Part shown: positions 1 through 8,309 of the stretch, piece after piece
Numbering within the stretch: position 1 is the stretch's first letter
How the letters are laid out: each line of letters starts with the position of its first letter
Translations under genes and position numbers: made by a program
From: Roseiarcus sp963764955
GTDB taxonomy: Bacteria > Pseudomonadota > Alphaproteobacteria > Rhizobiales > Beijerinckiaceae
Reading direction: 5' to 3'
Length of the DNA stretch: 64,000 nt
Assembly: GCA_963764955.1 (NCBI GenBank)
Contig: CAVXVE010000052.1
Location: 62,001-126,000 of the forward strand
Notes under the pieces: generated by a model
What the model was told of the DNA's origin: nothing
Seen by the model: the letters and a program-made list of their open reading frames with translations, nothing else
Databases searched by the model: none

Positions 1-1092
1 CGCGCCCATGAGCGAGCGGATCGCGGTCGGCGCGGTGTAGAAAATATTGACCTTGTGCTTGTCGATGACTTCCCAGAACCGGCTGAGCGACGGGTAGTTC
101 GGAATGCCCTCGAACATGAGCGTGGTCGCGCCATTGGCCAAGGGCCCGTAGAGAATGTAGCTGTGGCCGGTCACCCATCCGACGTCGGCGGTGCACCAGT
201 AGATGTCGCCCTCGTGATAGTCGAACACATATTGGTGGGTCATCGACACATAGACGAGATAGCCGCCGGTCGTGTGCACGACGCCCTTGGGCGCGCCGGT
301 CGAGCCTGACGTGTAAAGGATGAACAGCGGGTCCTCCGCGTTCATCGGCTCCGCCGGACAATCCGCCGTCACCGTCTGCTCGGCTTCGTCCAGCCAGACG
401 TCGCGCCCGGGTCGCCAGCCGACGTCGCCGCCGGTGTGCCTGACGACGATCACGGTCTTGACGCCGCCCGCTTTCTCGATCGCCGCGTCGACATTGGCCT
501 TGAGCGGCACCTTCCGGCCGCCGCGCAGACCTTCGTCGGCGGTGATCACGACCTCGGATTTGGCGTCGGCGATGCGGCCGGCGAGGGCGTCAGGCGAGAA
601 GCCGCCGAACACGACCGAATGGATGGCGCCGATGCGCGCGCAAGCGAGCATCGCGTAAGCCGCCTCGGGAATCATCGGCAGATAGATGGTGACGCGATCG
701 CCCTTCTTGACGCCGCGGCCTTTCAGCACGTTGGCGAAACGGCCCACCCGATCCGCAAGCTCGGCATAGGTGATGTGCTTCGACTTCGAGGGATCGTCGC
801 CCTCCCAGATGATCGCTGTCTGGCTCGCACGCTTGGGCAGATGCCGATCGATGCAATTGTGCGCGACATTGGTGACGCCGTCCTCGAACCATTTGATCGA
901 GACATTGTGGGCGTCGAAGGACGTGTTCTTGACCCTGGTGTAGGGCTTGAACCAGTCGATGCGCTTGCCGTGCTCGGCCCAGAAGGCCGCCGGATCGCTG
1001 ATCGACCGCTGGTACATCTCCTTGTACTTGGCCGCGTTGACCCAAGCGCGCTTCGCCCATTCGGCCGGAACGTCATAAACTTTGTCGGACAT
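1..1092 (-). CDS. acs: Acetyl-CoA synthetase, N-terminal part (runs off window)
   Basis: This is a cytoplasmic AMP-forming acetate:CoA ligase that activates acetate to acetyl-CoA through an acetyl-adenylate. The first 364 codons are present without interruption. The protein opens MSDKVYDVPAEWAKRAWVNA, which matches the Acs N-terminal domain, and it carries the adenylate-forming P-loop YTSGSTGAPKG near residue 260. The 3' part lies outside the window. The start is supported by a GGGAGGAG ribosome binding site. A neighbouring terminator-like hairpin belongs to the next gene on the same strand, so acs has its own transcription unit. Family assignment is secure. Confidence 0.97.
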   Translation of the reverse strand, partial: MSDKVYDVPAEWAKRAWVNAAKYKEMYQRSISDPAAFWAEHGKRIDWFKPYTRVKNTSFDAHNVSIKWFEDGVTNVAHNCIDRHLPKRASQTAIIWEGDDPSKSKHITYAELADRVGRFANVLKGRGVKKGDRVTIYLPMIPEAAYAMLACARIGAIHSVVFGGFSPDALAGRIADAKSEVVITADEGLRGGRKVPLKANVDAAIEKAGGVKTVIVVRHTGGDVGWRPGRDVWLDEAEQTVTADCPAEPMNAEDPLFILYTSGSTGAPKGVVHTTGGYLVYVSMTHQYVFDYHEGDIYWCTADVGWVTGHSYILYGPLANGATTLMFEGIPNYPSLSRFWEVIDKHKVNIFYTAPTAIRSLMGA

Positions 1093-1402
1093 GGGGCTCC
1101 TCCCGATACACCCGATAAGCAGCTGATTTTGATTGCGGCCTAGCAACGGGCCGCCACCACGATCCCGCCGCCATATTTGTTCCGGCTTATGTCGGGCGTT
1201 ATAGGACCGCTTTGTGGCGAAGATCAATCGACGCTCGCTCGCCTCACAATCACGTCGCTGCAGCTCGCGCCGGGCCGCGAGTGACGGCTGGCCTGAGCGC
1301 GGCGCTTACGCGGCCATCACGCGATAGACGTTTGCGACGCGGACTGCAGACACAAAAAAGCCCCGCGCCGGGCGGGGAGGCAGTCCGCGCGGACGCGACG
1401 AC
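1093..1402. other. Intergenic stretch upstream of acs
   Basis: No convincing gene is seen here on either strand. The only clear element is the minus-strand terminator at 1354-1377. The acs promoter should lie in 1093-1250, but no sigma-70 consensus stands out. Confidence 0.5.
1354..1377 (-). terminator. Rho-independent terminator
   Basis: Read on the minus strand, CCCCGC and GCGGGG form a GC-rich stem around a five-base loop and are followed closely by six T residues. It lies just past the stop of the small membrane protein at 1403-1603 and should end its transcript. Confidence 0.8.
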
Positions 1403-1603
1403 CTACCGCGTCCGCGGGGGCGATTGCGCGAATTGATCGCCTTCATGGCGGACCTTCGCCGTCGGCGTCTCGCAGCCGTCGTAGGCGAAGGCAGTGTCGC
1501 AACTCTGGACGGCCAGGAAGACGGCTGCGCCAAAGCCGGCTGCAAGAATTAAGAGCACGCCGAAGAGGAAGGCGAGAGCGTACAGGCCGGATCGTGCGCC
1601 CAT
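1403..1603 (-). CDS. Small single-pass membrane protein, unknown function
   Basis: This 66-residue protein starts MGARSGLYALAFLFGVLL. It has one long hydrophobic segment (about residues 6-31) that includes a Gly/Ala-rich stretch, followed by a short polar tail with two cysteines (QSCDTAFAYDGCE). I chose the ATG at 1603; a TTG at 1621 would add six residues. A strong terminator sits directly after the stop codon, which supports a real transcribed gene. I do not recognise the family. The tail could be periplasmic with a disulfide, but that is inference. Confidence 0.5.
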   Translation of the reverse strand: MGARSGLYALAFLFGVLLILAAGFGAAVFLAVQSCDTAFAYDGCETPTAKVRHEGDQFAQSPPRTR

Positions 1604-1682
1604 GAGGAGACCTAGTCCCAACCCGGACGGTCGTCTCCGTGTGGGTCGTCGCTAAATCCGACCCGGCCGCATCTGTTCAGCC

Positions 1683-1952
1683 TCAAAGCGCCCCGCAGCG
1701 AGCCGCGCGAACGAGCGCCGCCGGCCACCCTTTTTGGCCATAAGCGATCTTCCGTAGCACGCGGTCGCGGAGAAGCGCGGCGTTGCGTTCGCCCTGGTGC
1801 GCGAGGGCGAGAATATTCTGCGCCAGGAGCTCTCTCTCGCTTTTGGCTTCGTCCGACAGGTCGAGGATCTTGCACACGTCTTCGAGCGCCGTCGACATCG
1901 CCTGGATGTCCTGCGGCCCGAACACATTGTCTTGAAATCGAGCGACGGTCAT
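1683..1952 (-). CDS. Hypothetical small helical protein
   Basis: This 89-residue soluble protein starts MTVARFQDNVFGPQDIQAMS. It is predicted to be almost wholly alpha-helical, with a charged middle (CKILDLSDEAKSERELLAQ). The start is chosen over a longer reading because GAGGAG lies just upstream of the ATG at 1952. Short proteins of this look recur in rhizobial genomes without assigned function. It has no cysteine pairs, no membrane segment and no DNA-binding motif that I can see. Confidence 0.6.
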   Translation of the reverse strand: MTVARFQDNVFGPQDIQAMSTALEDVCKILDLSDEAKSERELLAQNILALAHQGERNAALLRDRVLRKIAYGQKGWPAALVRAARCGAL

Positions 1953-2073
1953 TGTTCTCCTCACGGGCGTACCCGAACCGCCGCGGGCGCACCCCCTATC
2001 GCCAGCGATGAGAGGTGCACTAACCGCCCGCGGCCATCCTCCCACCGCCGGCAATCATCTACTTTTGCTAGTT

Positions 2074-2130
2074 TTGCGCCCTTTGGATCGCTTGACGAGC
2101 CTGAACTCGGTCCGAATCCGTACAAAGCTG
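2074..2130. repeat. 57-bp direct repeat, copy 1
   Basis: The copy begins TTGCGCCCTTTGGATCG and ends CCGTACAAAGCTG. The second copy, 177 bp downstream at 2251-2307, differs at 5 of 57 positions. Neither copy lies in a convincing gene. Confidence 0.85.
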
Positions 2131-2250
2131 AGCTGGCGGACGAAGCCGGTCCAAGAAATGATCGGAAGCAAAGAGCCCCGCGCATAGGAATTCTGCGCGG
2201 GGCAAAGCGCGCCCAGTGGTGGTGGGCGATAGGCGCGCTCTGGTCCATCG

Positions 2251-2307
2251 TTGCGCCATTTGGATCGTCTGGCGAGCCTGAATTCGGTCCGAATCCGTAC
2301 AAAGCTG
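2251..2307. repeat. 57-bp direct repeat, copy 2
   Basis: This is the second copy of the element at 2074-2130, with 52 of 57 bases identical and in the same orientation. It lies 110 bp before the Crp/Fnr-type regulator start. Confidence 0.85.
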
Positions 2308-2416
2308 TCAATTGCGCTGTTTAGGGCGTACCATAGGGGCATCATCGACCGAGGCTCGAGCCTGCAGGCGTCGATGGCTGAGAGAGAATCGCGCTCCCGC
2401 CTGAGGAGAGCGCACG

Positions 2417-3109
2417 ATGCCCGGCAGCAGCAACAAATTGCTCGCATCCCTTTCGACCGACGACTTCGATTTGCTGGAGCCGCACCTCGAATCCGTGACC
2501 CTGGGCTTACGAAAGTATCTCGAACGGCCCAACAGGCGAATCGAGGCCGCTTATTTCCCCGAAGCGGGATTCGCATCCGTTGTCGCCGTTCAATCCAACG
2601 GCAAGCAGGTCGAGGTGGGATTGATTGGCCGCGAGGGCATGACGGGTTTGCCGATCGTACTCGGCAATCACCGCTCGCCTCATGCGACCTATATTCAGGC
2701 GCCCGGAACGGGCAAGTGCATAGCAGCGACGGAATTGCGCAAGGCGACCCAGGCCAGCCTGTCGCTTCGCGACTCGTTGTTGAAGTTCGTGCAGGCGTTT
2801 GGCGTGCAAACGTCGCACACGGCAATCAGCAACGCGCAGTCCAGGTTGGACGTGCGATTGGCGCGTTGGCTCTTGATGGCGAACGATCGGATAGGAACGG
2901 ATACGCTGCCGCTCACCCACGAGTTTTTGTCGCTGATGCTGGGCGTCCGCCGGGCCGGCGTGACCGAAACTCTGCACGTCCTCCGAGAACGAGGATTAAT
3001 TTCATACGGGCGCGGGCAAATCGCCGTGAAGGACCGCAAGGGACTGGAGCGCGCGGCGGGCGAAGCCTATGGCGTTCCCGAGGCCGAATATCGCCGACTG
3101 ATCGGGTGA
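2417..3109 (+). CDS. Crp/Fnr-family transcriptional regulator
   Basis: This 230-residue cytoplasmic DNA-binding regulator has an N-terminal cyclic-nucleotide-binding-like beta barrel (about 10-130), then a dimer helix and a C-terminal winged helix-turn-helix (about 150-215, including LTHEFLSLMLGVRRAGVTET). There are no N-terminal cysteines of the FNR type, so it is not an obvious oxygen-sensing Fe-S regulator; the effector is unknown. The ATG at 2417 follows a GAGGAGAG ribosome binding site at good spacing. It stands alone, with the 57-bp direct repeats directly upstream. Confidence 0.9.
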   Translation: MPGSSNKLLASLSTDDFDLLEPHLESVTLGLRKYLERPNRRIEAAYFPEAGFASVVAVQSNGKQVEVGLIGREGMTGLPIVLGNHRSPHATYIQAPGTGKCIAATELRKATQASLSLRDSLLKFVQAFGVQTSHTAISNAQSRLDVRLARWLLMANDRIGTDTLPLTHEFLSLMLGVRRAGVTETLHVLRERGLISYGRGQIAVKDRKGLERAAGEAYGVPEAEYRRLIG

Positions 3110-3313
3110 AGGCAGTAACGAAAAAAGCTCGAGGCTCAAAACCGTCAAGGTCCCATTGTTCCGTCAAATGGAAACCGTGCGCCGCCATCCCGCGCGCCGT
3201 TCCTCCCAAGGCGCGGAACGATCGCATAGGTCTGGCGTTTACCAAGTCTTGAGGCGCCAATCGCAAGGCTGGCTGAGTTTCGCCAAGCTATCGTCGCCAT
3301 AGGCTTAAGCGAG

Positions 3314-3517
3314 ATGGATCATAGGGTCGCAGCGTTGGAGCGCGCATTTCAGCTGGCCAGGTCCGGGCGGGTCGCGAGGATTGACGACATAAGAAAGCAG
3401 CTGGGGCGCGAGGGCTACGACGACCGAGCTGTGGATGGTGGGCGTTCGCTCCTTTCGCAATTGAGGGAGCTTATCAAGGCGGCGCGTCTGGAGCCGGGCC
3501 CTCCGGCCAACCCCTAG
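3314..3517 (+). CDS. Small hypothetical protein
   Basis: This 67-residue charged helical protein starts MDHRVAALERAFQLARSGRV and contains DDIRKQLGREGY. The coding character (even charge pattern, no low complexity) and its resemblance to short rhizobial proteins support it. The function is unknown. The repeat-rich gap begins right after it. Confidence 0.6.
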   Translation: MDHRVAALERAFQLARSGRVARIDDIRKQLGREGYDDRAVDGGRSLLSQLRELIKAARLEPGPPANP

Positions 3518-3606
3518 AGAGGTGCGCGCCAGGCCAAGGGCCTCGGCCATCAAAGAAAGGCCCGGAGCCGCTCCGACTGTCCGTCGTTAGGAACGGTTGG
3601 TCCAGC

Positions 3607-3742
3607 TAGAGCAACGCGCTTTCAGATCGAATCGAAGTCGGCCGTATTGTCATTCCCGCGCAGGCGGGAATCCATAGTTCGATCAATGTCTTGCTGGATG
3701 CCCGCCTGCGCGGGCATGACACGCTGATTGCGCATTGCTCTA
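3607..3742. repeat. MITE-like nested inverted-repeat element
   Basis: The outer ends are imperfect 13-bp inverted repeats (TAGAGCAACGCGC at 3607-3619, matching 3730-3742). Inside, near-perfect 26-bp arms at 3649-3674 and 3695-3720 (GTCATTCCCGCGCAGG... against its complement) fold into a long GC-rich hairpin. There is no coding capacity. The inner palindrome resembles extragenic palindromes common in proteobacteria. Confidence 0.8.
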
Positions 3743-3774
3743 ACACGATTAAAGGCCGAATTTCCCTCTTATGG

Positions 3775-3891
3775 CGATAGCTGTTGTTGATCGCTTTCCG
3801 GTTTCGGTTTTTCGTCGTGGCCGGGTCAAGCCAGACGGACCTTGGATCGGTTTCTAAATCAGTTAAATTCCACAACGATCAACAGCTATCG
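3775..3891. repeat. Inverted repeat pair
   Basis: CGATAGCTGTTGTTGATCG at 3775-3793 pairs with CGATCAACAGCTATCG at 3876-3891. A GTT triplet is unmatched in the left arm. The arms enclose about 80 bases without a gene. Confidence 0.75.
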
Positions 3892-4070
3892 ATAGAAGTG
3901 CCGGGAGCAAATTTCGGCAGGCCGAACGAGGCGTGCATTTCCTTGCCAAAAACGGAAAGACATGCTACACGTATTCTCATTCACGGAATCCATCTCGAGC
4001 CCAGCCTCGCGGCAGCCGGCGAGGCTGTTTGAACCGTTCGACCACAACCCGGCGCGCGAGTCGGAAAGGG

Positions 4071-4195
4071 GGGAAAAATTTTCACTTTTTTCGGCCGTAA
4101 CCCTTTGAAAAGTCCCAATTCCGAAAACTAAAAGAAAGCAAAAGAAAGCGAAAGAAAGTGAATTTCCTTTCTTTTTCTTTCGTTGGCTTTCGTGG
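4071..4195. repeat. Conserved-core element with 10-bp iterations (copy 1)
   Basis: GAAAAATTTT is followed after 14 bases by GTAACCCTTTGAAAA. About 18 bases later come three 10-bp units (AAAAGAAAGC, AAAAGAAAGC, GAAAGAAAGT) and then a roughly inverted pyrimidine-rich set. The same layout with a different repeat word occurs at 30725-30860. See the findings for interpretation. Confidence 0.65.
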
Positions 4196-4261
4196 AACTC
4201 GCGCCTCGGTTGCGTCCGCGGCCCCGGACGGCGCCGCTTCGGGCCAATCGGGCCTAGCTTG

Positions 4262-4675
4262 CTAAAGGCCGGCGAGCTCGCAGATGATCGCCCATTCGGC
4301 GTCGGTGACGGGCTGGACGGAGAGACGCGACTGGGTGACCAGCGCCATCTTGGCCAGGCGCTTGTCGCTCTTCGCTTCATCGAGCGTGACCGGTCGCGGC
4401 AAGGATCGAACCGCGCGGATGTCGACCATGCCGAACTTGGCCGTGGGGTCGGTCGGATCGGGCCGGTAGGCCTTGCAGACCTCGACGATCCCGACGATCT
4501 CTTTCCCCTCGTTGGAATGGTAGAAGAAGGCCTGCTCGCCGACCTTCATCGCCTGCATGTTGAGCTTGGCGGTATGGTTGCGCACGCCGCTCCAGTCGGT
4601 GCCAGCCGCGCCGAGGCCGGCCAGCTTCTCGTACGACCACGCCGAGGGCTCGCTCTTGAACAGCCAGTGCGCCAT
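4262..4675 (-). CDS. EVE-domain protein
   Basis: This 137-residue single EVE (PUA-like) domain protein starts MAHWLFKSEPSAWSYEKL, the canonical family opening, and carries the expected GVRNHTAKLNMQ and FFYHSNEGKEIVG segments that line the ligand pocket. EVE domains bind modified bases in DNA or RNA; the actual ligand here is unknown. A GGGAGG ribosome binding site precedes the ATG at 4675. It lies 71 bp downstream of gpsA on the same strand and is probably co-transcribed, a pairing seen in related genomes. Confidence 0.92.
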   Translation of the reverse strand: MAHWLFKSEPSAWSYEKLAGLGAAGTDWSGVRNHTAKLNMQAMKVGEQAFFYHSNEGKEIVGIVEVCKAYRPDPTDPTAKFGMVDIRAVRSLPRPVTLDEAKSDKRLAKMALVTQSRLSVQPVTDAEWAIICELAGL

Positions 4676-4746
4676 CGCCTCCCGCCCCGTTTGCAGTACG
4701 ACCCAAGGCTAAGCAAGGCGGGGCCGAATTGCAAAAGGCGCGGGCG

Positions 4747-5733
4747 TCACTCCTCCCCCTTCGGGGGGCGCGCCAGCAGCGCGCCCATCGCGGCCTTGAC
4801 GTCAAGCGAGCCTTCGATGAGCCCCTGGACGCAGTCGGCGATCGGCATGTCGACGCCGCGCCGGCGCGCGAGCTCGACCAGCGCCTGCGCGGTGAACATG
4901 CCCTCGACCAGCCTGCCCGCCGCCGCTTCGGCCGCGCTCTCGCCGCGCCCGAGCGCCTGGCCGAAGGCGAAATTGCGCGACTGGGCCGATGAACAGGTCA
5001 AAACCAGGTCGCCGAGCCCGGAGAGGCCCATCAGCGTCGATCCTCGCGCCCCGAAAGCCTCGCCGAAGCGACGCAGCTCGGCGAAGCCGCGCGCGGTGAG
5101 CGCGGCGACCGCGCTCGCGCCGAGCCCGCGGCCGGCGGCGACGCCGCAGGCGATCGCGAGCACGTTCTTGGCCGCCCCGCCAATCTCGACGCCGCGAACG
5201 TCGGTCGAATGATAGAGCCTCAAAGTCGGCCCGCGCAGCGCCTCGCAGAGCGCGCGCGCCAGCTCCTCATCGGCCGAGGCGAGCGTCAGCGCGGTTGGCA
5301 GGCCCGCCGCAACGTCGGCGGCGAAGGAGGGTCCGGAGAGAATGGCCCTGCGGCGATCGGGTGCGGCCTCCGCCAGAACCTCAGTCATGAAGGCGTGCGT
5401 GCCGCGCTCGATGCCCTTGGCGCAGATGACCAGCGGCGCCGATCCCGGCGCCGCCGCGAGCCTGAGCGCCATGTCGCGGCTCGCCTGCGCGGGCGTCGCC
5501 ATCAGAATCGCGTCGCATCGGGCAAGCGCCTCCAGATCGGATGTAGCCTCGACCGCGGACGCCAGATCGACGCCAGGCAGCCGTTCGCTGCGCCGGGTCG
5601 CTGCGAGCGCGCGCATCCGGTCGCCGTCGCGCCCCCACAGAATCACCGCGCGACCTGCGGCGGCGGCCGCGTTGGCGAGCGCCATGCCCCAGGCGCCGGC
5701 GCCGGCGACGCCGATGACATTTGCGCCCGTCAC
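4747..5733 (-). CDS. gpsA: NAD(P)H-dependent glycerol-3-phosphate dehydrogenase
   Basis: This cytoplasmic enzyme reduces dihydroxyacetone phosphate to sn-glycerol-3-phosphate, the backbone for phospholipids. At 328 residues it is the usual length. The N-terminal Rossmann motif GVAGAGAWGMALA is at about residues 8-20, and the catalytic-lysine region GGAAKNVLAIACGVAAGRG is central. The start is a GTG at 5733; no strong ribosome binding site is visible, so a nearby start is possible. It is followed by the EVE gene. Confidence 0.95.
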   Translation of the reverse strand: MTGANVIGVAGAGAWGMALANAAAAAGRAVILWGRDGDRMRALAATRRSERLPGVDLASAVEATSDLEALARCDAILMATPAQASRDMALRLAAAPGSAPLVICAKGIERGTHAFMTEVLAEAAPDRRRAILSGPSFAADVAAGLPTALTLASADEELARALCEALRGPTLRLYHSTDVRGVEIGGAAKNVLAIACGVAAGRGLGASAVAALTARGFAELRRFGEAFGARGSTLMGLSGLGDLVLTCSSAQSRNFAFGQALGRGESAAEAAAGRLVEGMFTAQALVELARRRGVDMPIADCVQGLIEGSLDVKAAMGALLARPPKGEE

Positions 5734-5905
5734 GTCGTTTCACGCCGCATTCGGATCTCCTGCGGGACTAAATCGCCGCAGCCTGGCCAGCCGTGGCCGG
5801 CGGCGGCGTCATGCTCCTAGCCAAAACGCCCGCCCGCGCCTAGTTATGGCCTCGGAGCGACGCGGGGGCGGCGGACTTTGCCGCCAACGAGCGAGGAGCC
5901 TAGCG

Positions 5906-6598
5906 ATGCCGGAGATCGATCTGCCGACCGTCATATTCGCGCTTGTCGCCCTATTCGTCGCGTGGAAGCTGCGCTCGGTGCTCGGCATGCGCCAGGATTC
6001 GGAACGGCCCGGCGGTATGTTGGCCCCTTTGCGCCGTGCTCCGGGGCCAGCGAGCGCGCCTGTCGCGCCGCCGGACGCGGCGCCGCCGGCGCCGGTTTCG
6101 CTGCCAGCCGCGGATCGCTGGAAGGGCGTCGCTGAGCCGAACTCGGCCGTCTGGAGCGGGCTCGACGCGATCGCCGGGGCGGATCGCGGCTTCACGCCGC
6201 AAGGCTTTCTGTCCGGCGCCCGGGTCGCCTATGACATGGTCGTCCATGCCTTCGCCGCGGGCAATTCGGCGACCCTGCGCAATCTGATGACGCCGGAAGC
6301 CTTCGCCAATTTCGACAACGCCATTCGCGCGCGCGCCGCGGCGGGCCAAACGATGACGACGACGGTCGTGTCGATCGACGACGCGACGATCGTCGGGGCT
6401 CAGCTCATGGGCTCCGTGGCGCAGCTCCGGGTGCGGTTCGCCGCTAAGCTCGCCTCCGTAACGCGAGACGCCGAGGGCGCGGCCGTCGAAGGATCGCCCA
6501 ACACGGTCGCCGATCATATCGACGTGTGGACATTCGCGCGCGATATCCACTCGCGCGATCCCAACTGGCAATTGACGGCGACCGAATCCGAGAGCTGA
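5906..6598 (+). CDS. Tim44-like domain protein (TimA-like)
   Basis: This 230-residue protein has an N-terminal membrane anchor (MPEIDLPTVIFALVALFVAW), a proline/alanine-rich linker (about 45-75) and a C-terminal Tim44-like domain (about 85-228). The homologous mitochondrial domain tethers the import motor to the inner membrane; the bacterial role is unclear, perhaps in inner-membrane protein handling. I start at the ATG at 5906, after a GAGGAG motif, because the longer upstream reading is antisense to gpsA. It is the first gene of a tight trio with mltA and the Smr gene, an arrangement common in Rhizobiales. Confidence 0.9.
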   Translation: MPEIDLPTVIFALVALFVAWKLRSVLGMRQDSERPGGMLAPLRRAPGPASAPVAPPDAAPPAPVSLPAADRWKGVAEPNSAVWSGLDAIAGADRGFTPQGFLSGARVAYDMVVHAFAAGNSATLRNLMTPEAFANFDNAIRARAAAGQTMTTTVVSIDDATIVGAQLMGSVAQLRVRFAAKLASVTRDAEGAAVEGSPNTVADHIDVWTFARDIHSRDPNWQLTATESES

Positions 6599-6621
6599 GA
6601 CGCCGCCGCAATCGCCAGTCC

Positions 6622-7701
6622 ATGCGGCCTCTCCTCGAGCCAGTCGATTTTGGCAGCCTCGGTGGCTGGAGCGAGGATGATCATCTGGCGGCGTTCCACG
6701 CCTTCGAGCGCTCGGCCAAGGCATTGACGGCGGGCTGCGTCAGCCCCCGGCCAGCTCAGCCAGCGCCGCCCGAACTGCTCGCGGCCGCCCGCGCGGCGCT
6801 TTCGTCGGGCGTCGCCGCCGAGCACAAGGCGCGGCGCTTCTTCGAGACACGGTTTCGAGCTTTCCGGGTCGTTTGTCAGAACGGCGTAGGGTTCTTGACT
6901 GGCTATTACGAGCCCTGCGTTCCGGCTTCGAAGGTTGAAAGCGAGGAGTTTCGCTGGCCGATGCTGGGCCGGCCGGCCGATCTCGTGACGTTCACCCCCG
7001 GCGCAACGCCCGCCGGGTTCCCCGAGGAGATCAGCGGCGCGCGGCGCCTCGGCGACGGGTCCCTTGTCCCCTACGACGATCGCGCCGCGATCGAGGCCGG
7101 GCGCCGCGACCCGATCGTCTGGGTTCGCGACGCCGTCGAGGCCTTCCTCATTCAGGTTCAGGGCAGCGCACAGGTCGAATTTCCCGACGGCCGCCGGGCG
7201 CGCCTCGCCTATGACGGACGCAACGGCCTGCCGTACACGTCGATTGGACGGCTATTGATCCAGGCGGGCGAGATCGCCGAAGGCGACATGTCGCTTGCGG
7301 TGCTGAAGGCGTGGCTTCGCCGGGACAGCGACCGGGGACTGGCGATGATGCGTCGCAATCGCTCGTTCGTGTTCTTCAAGCTCGTCGACGATTTCGACGC
7401 CCGTCTGGGCCCGATTGCCGGCGCGGGCGCGCCGCTCACCCCGCTGCGCTCGATCGCGGTCGACCGGACGATCTGGGCCTATGGCCTGCCGTTCTGGATC
7501 GACGCCGAATTGCCCTGGAACGATGAGACGCCCCGGCCGTTCCGCCGGCTCATGTTCGCCCAGGACACTGGCTCGGCGATTGTCGGAGCGGCCCGGGCCG
7601 ACCTCTACTTCGGCGGCGGCGATGCGGCCGGCGAGCGCGCCGGCGCCATCCGCCATCCGGCCGAGTTCGTCGTGCTTCTGCCGCAAGGGGACGGACCGTG
7701 A
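6622..7701 (+). CDS. mltA: Membrane-bound lytic murein transglycosylase A
   Basis: MltA cleaves peptidoglycan glycan strands to 1,6-anhydro products. This 359-residue protein has the MltA barrel domain (including GYYEPCVPAS and FLIQVQGSAQVEFPDGR) and a C-terminal 3D domain with the catalytic-aspartate region MFAQDTGSAIVGAARADLYF. The start is placed at the ATG at 6622; an upstream ATG at 6526 would overlap the Tim44-like gene. No lipobox or clear signal peptide is visible from either start. Its stop overlaps the next start (GTGA). Confidence 0.93.
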   Translation: MRPLLEPVDFGSLGGWSEDDHLAAFHAFERSAKALTAGCVSPRPAQPAPPELLAAARAALSSGVAAEHKARRFFETRFRAFRVVCQNGVGFLTGYYEPCVPASKVESEEFRWPMLGRPADLVTFTPGATPAGFPEEISGARRLGDGSLVPYDDRAAIEAGRRDPIVWVRDAVEAFLIQVQGSAQVEFPDGRRARLAYDGRNGLPYTSIGRLLIQAGEIAEGDMSLAVLKAWLRRDSDRGLAMMRRNRSFVFFKLVDDFDARLGPIAGAGAPLTPLRSIAVDRTIWAYGLPFWIDAELPWNDETPRPFRRLMFAQDTGSAIVGAARADLYFGGGDAAGERAGAIRHPAEFVVLLPQGDGP

Positions 7702-8279
7702 AGGAGGCGCCCCCGCGCCCGCACCGTTTGCGGCGTCTGAGCGACGAAGAGATCGCGCTCTGGACCGAGGTTGCGCGCACTGTCGCGCGGCGGCGCGGCG
7801 CGACGCTGCCCACGCTCGCGAATCCCATTGGCGCCGGGCGCGTCCCTGCCCCGCCTCCGATCTCGGCCGACCCCCCCGCTGGCCGCCCGGCGAAGCCCTC
7901 GACGCCGCCGCTGGCCCCAATCGAACGGCGGCTCAAGCGCGAAATTGCGCGTGGGCGCGCCACAATCGACGCCGCGCTCGATCTGCACGGGCTGACCCAG
8001 GCCGAGGCGCACCAGGCGCTGCGCGGGTTCCTGCGCCATTCTCAGGCGCGAGGCGCAAGGCTAGTCATCATTGTCACGGGCAAGGGCGGCGCCCTGAACG
8101 AGCCTAGCCTTTGGCCCAACGAGCGCGGCGTCCTTAGACGTCTCACTCCCCACTGGTTAGGCGAGCCCGACTTGCGCTCCGTCGTGCTCGGCTTCGAGGA
8201 AGCCGGTCGCGCCCATGGCGGATCCGGCGCGCTCTACGTACGGCTGAGGCGCCTCAACCTGCCTTCGGCCGGGCGATAA
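7698..8279 (+). CDS. Smr-domain protein
   Basis: This 193-residue protein has a disordered proline-rich N-terminal half and a C-terminal Smr domain with the hallmark LDLHG (about 94) and TGKGG (about 127) motifs. Smr domains are nucleic-acid-binding, often nicking, nucleases; stand-alone bacterial versions have been linked to RNA or collided-ribosome processing. It starts at GTG 7698, overlapping the mltA stop by four bases, so the two are translationally coupled. Confidence 0.92.
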   Translation: MKEAPPRPHRLRRLSDEEIALWTEVARTVARRRGATLPTLANPIGAGRVPAPPPISADPPAGRPAKPSTPPLAPIERRLKREIARGRATIDAALDLHGLTQAEAHQALRGFLRHSQARGARLVIIVTGKGGALNEPSLWPNERGVLRRLTPHWLGEPDLRSVVLGFEEAGRAHGGSGALYVRLRRLNLPSAGR

Positions 8280-8309
8280 GCCGGGCGGACCGGGGCTCGT
8301 CCCACCGTG

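Larger units (their letters stand above)
2055..2416. other. Intergenic repeat-bearing region before crp-like gene
   Basis: No gene is seen. The region holds two 57-bp direct repeats (2074-2130 and 2251-2307). Between them, near 2176-2205, a GCCCCGCGC/GCGCGGGGC hairpin could act as a transcription stop. The Crp/Fnr gene promoter probably lies downstream of the second repeat. Confidence 0.6.
3518..4261. other. Repeat-rich intergenic region
   Basis: No gene is supported in these 744 bases. They hold a nested inverted-repeat element (3607-3742), a second inverted repeat (3775-3793 with 3876-3891), and a conserved-core/10-bp-repeat element (about 4071-4195). Together these form a landing zone for small repetitive elements between the Crp-like and EVE genes. 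Confidence 0.75.

Noticed and set aside
436..1143. Long plus-strand open frame opposite acs
   Set aside because: It is antisense to a clear acetyl-CoA synthetase with full motifs; high GC makes long shadow frames.
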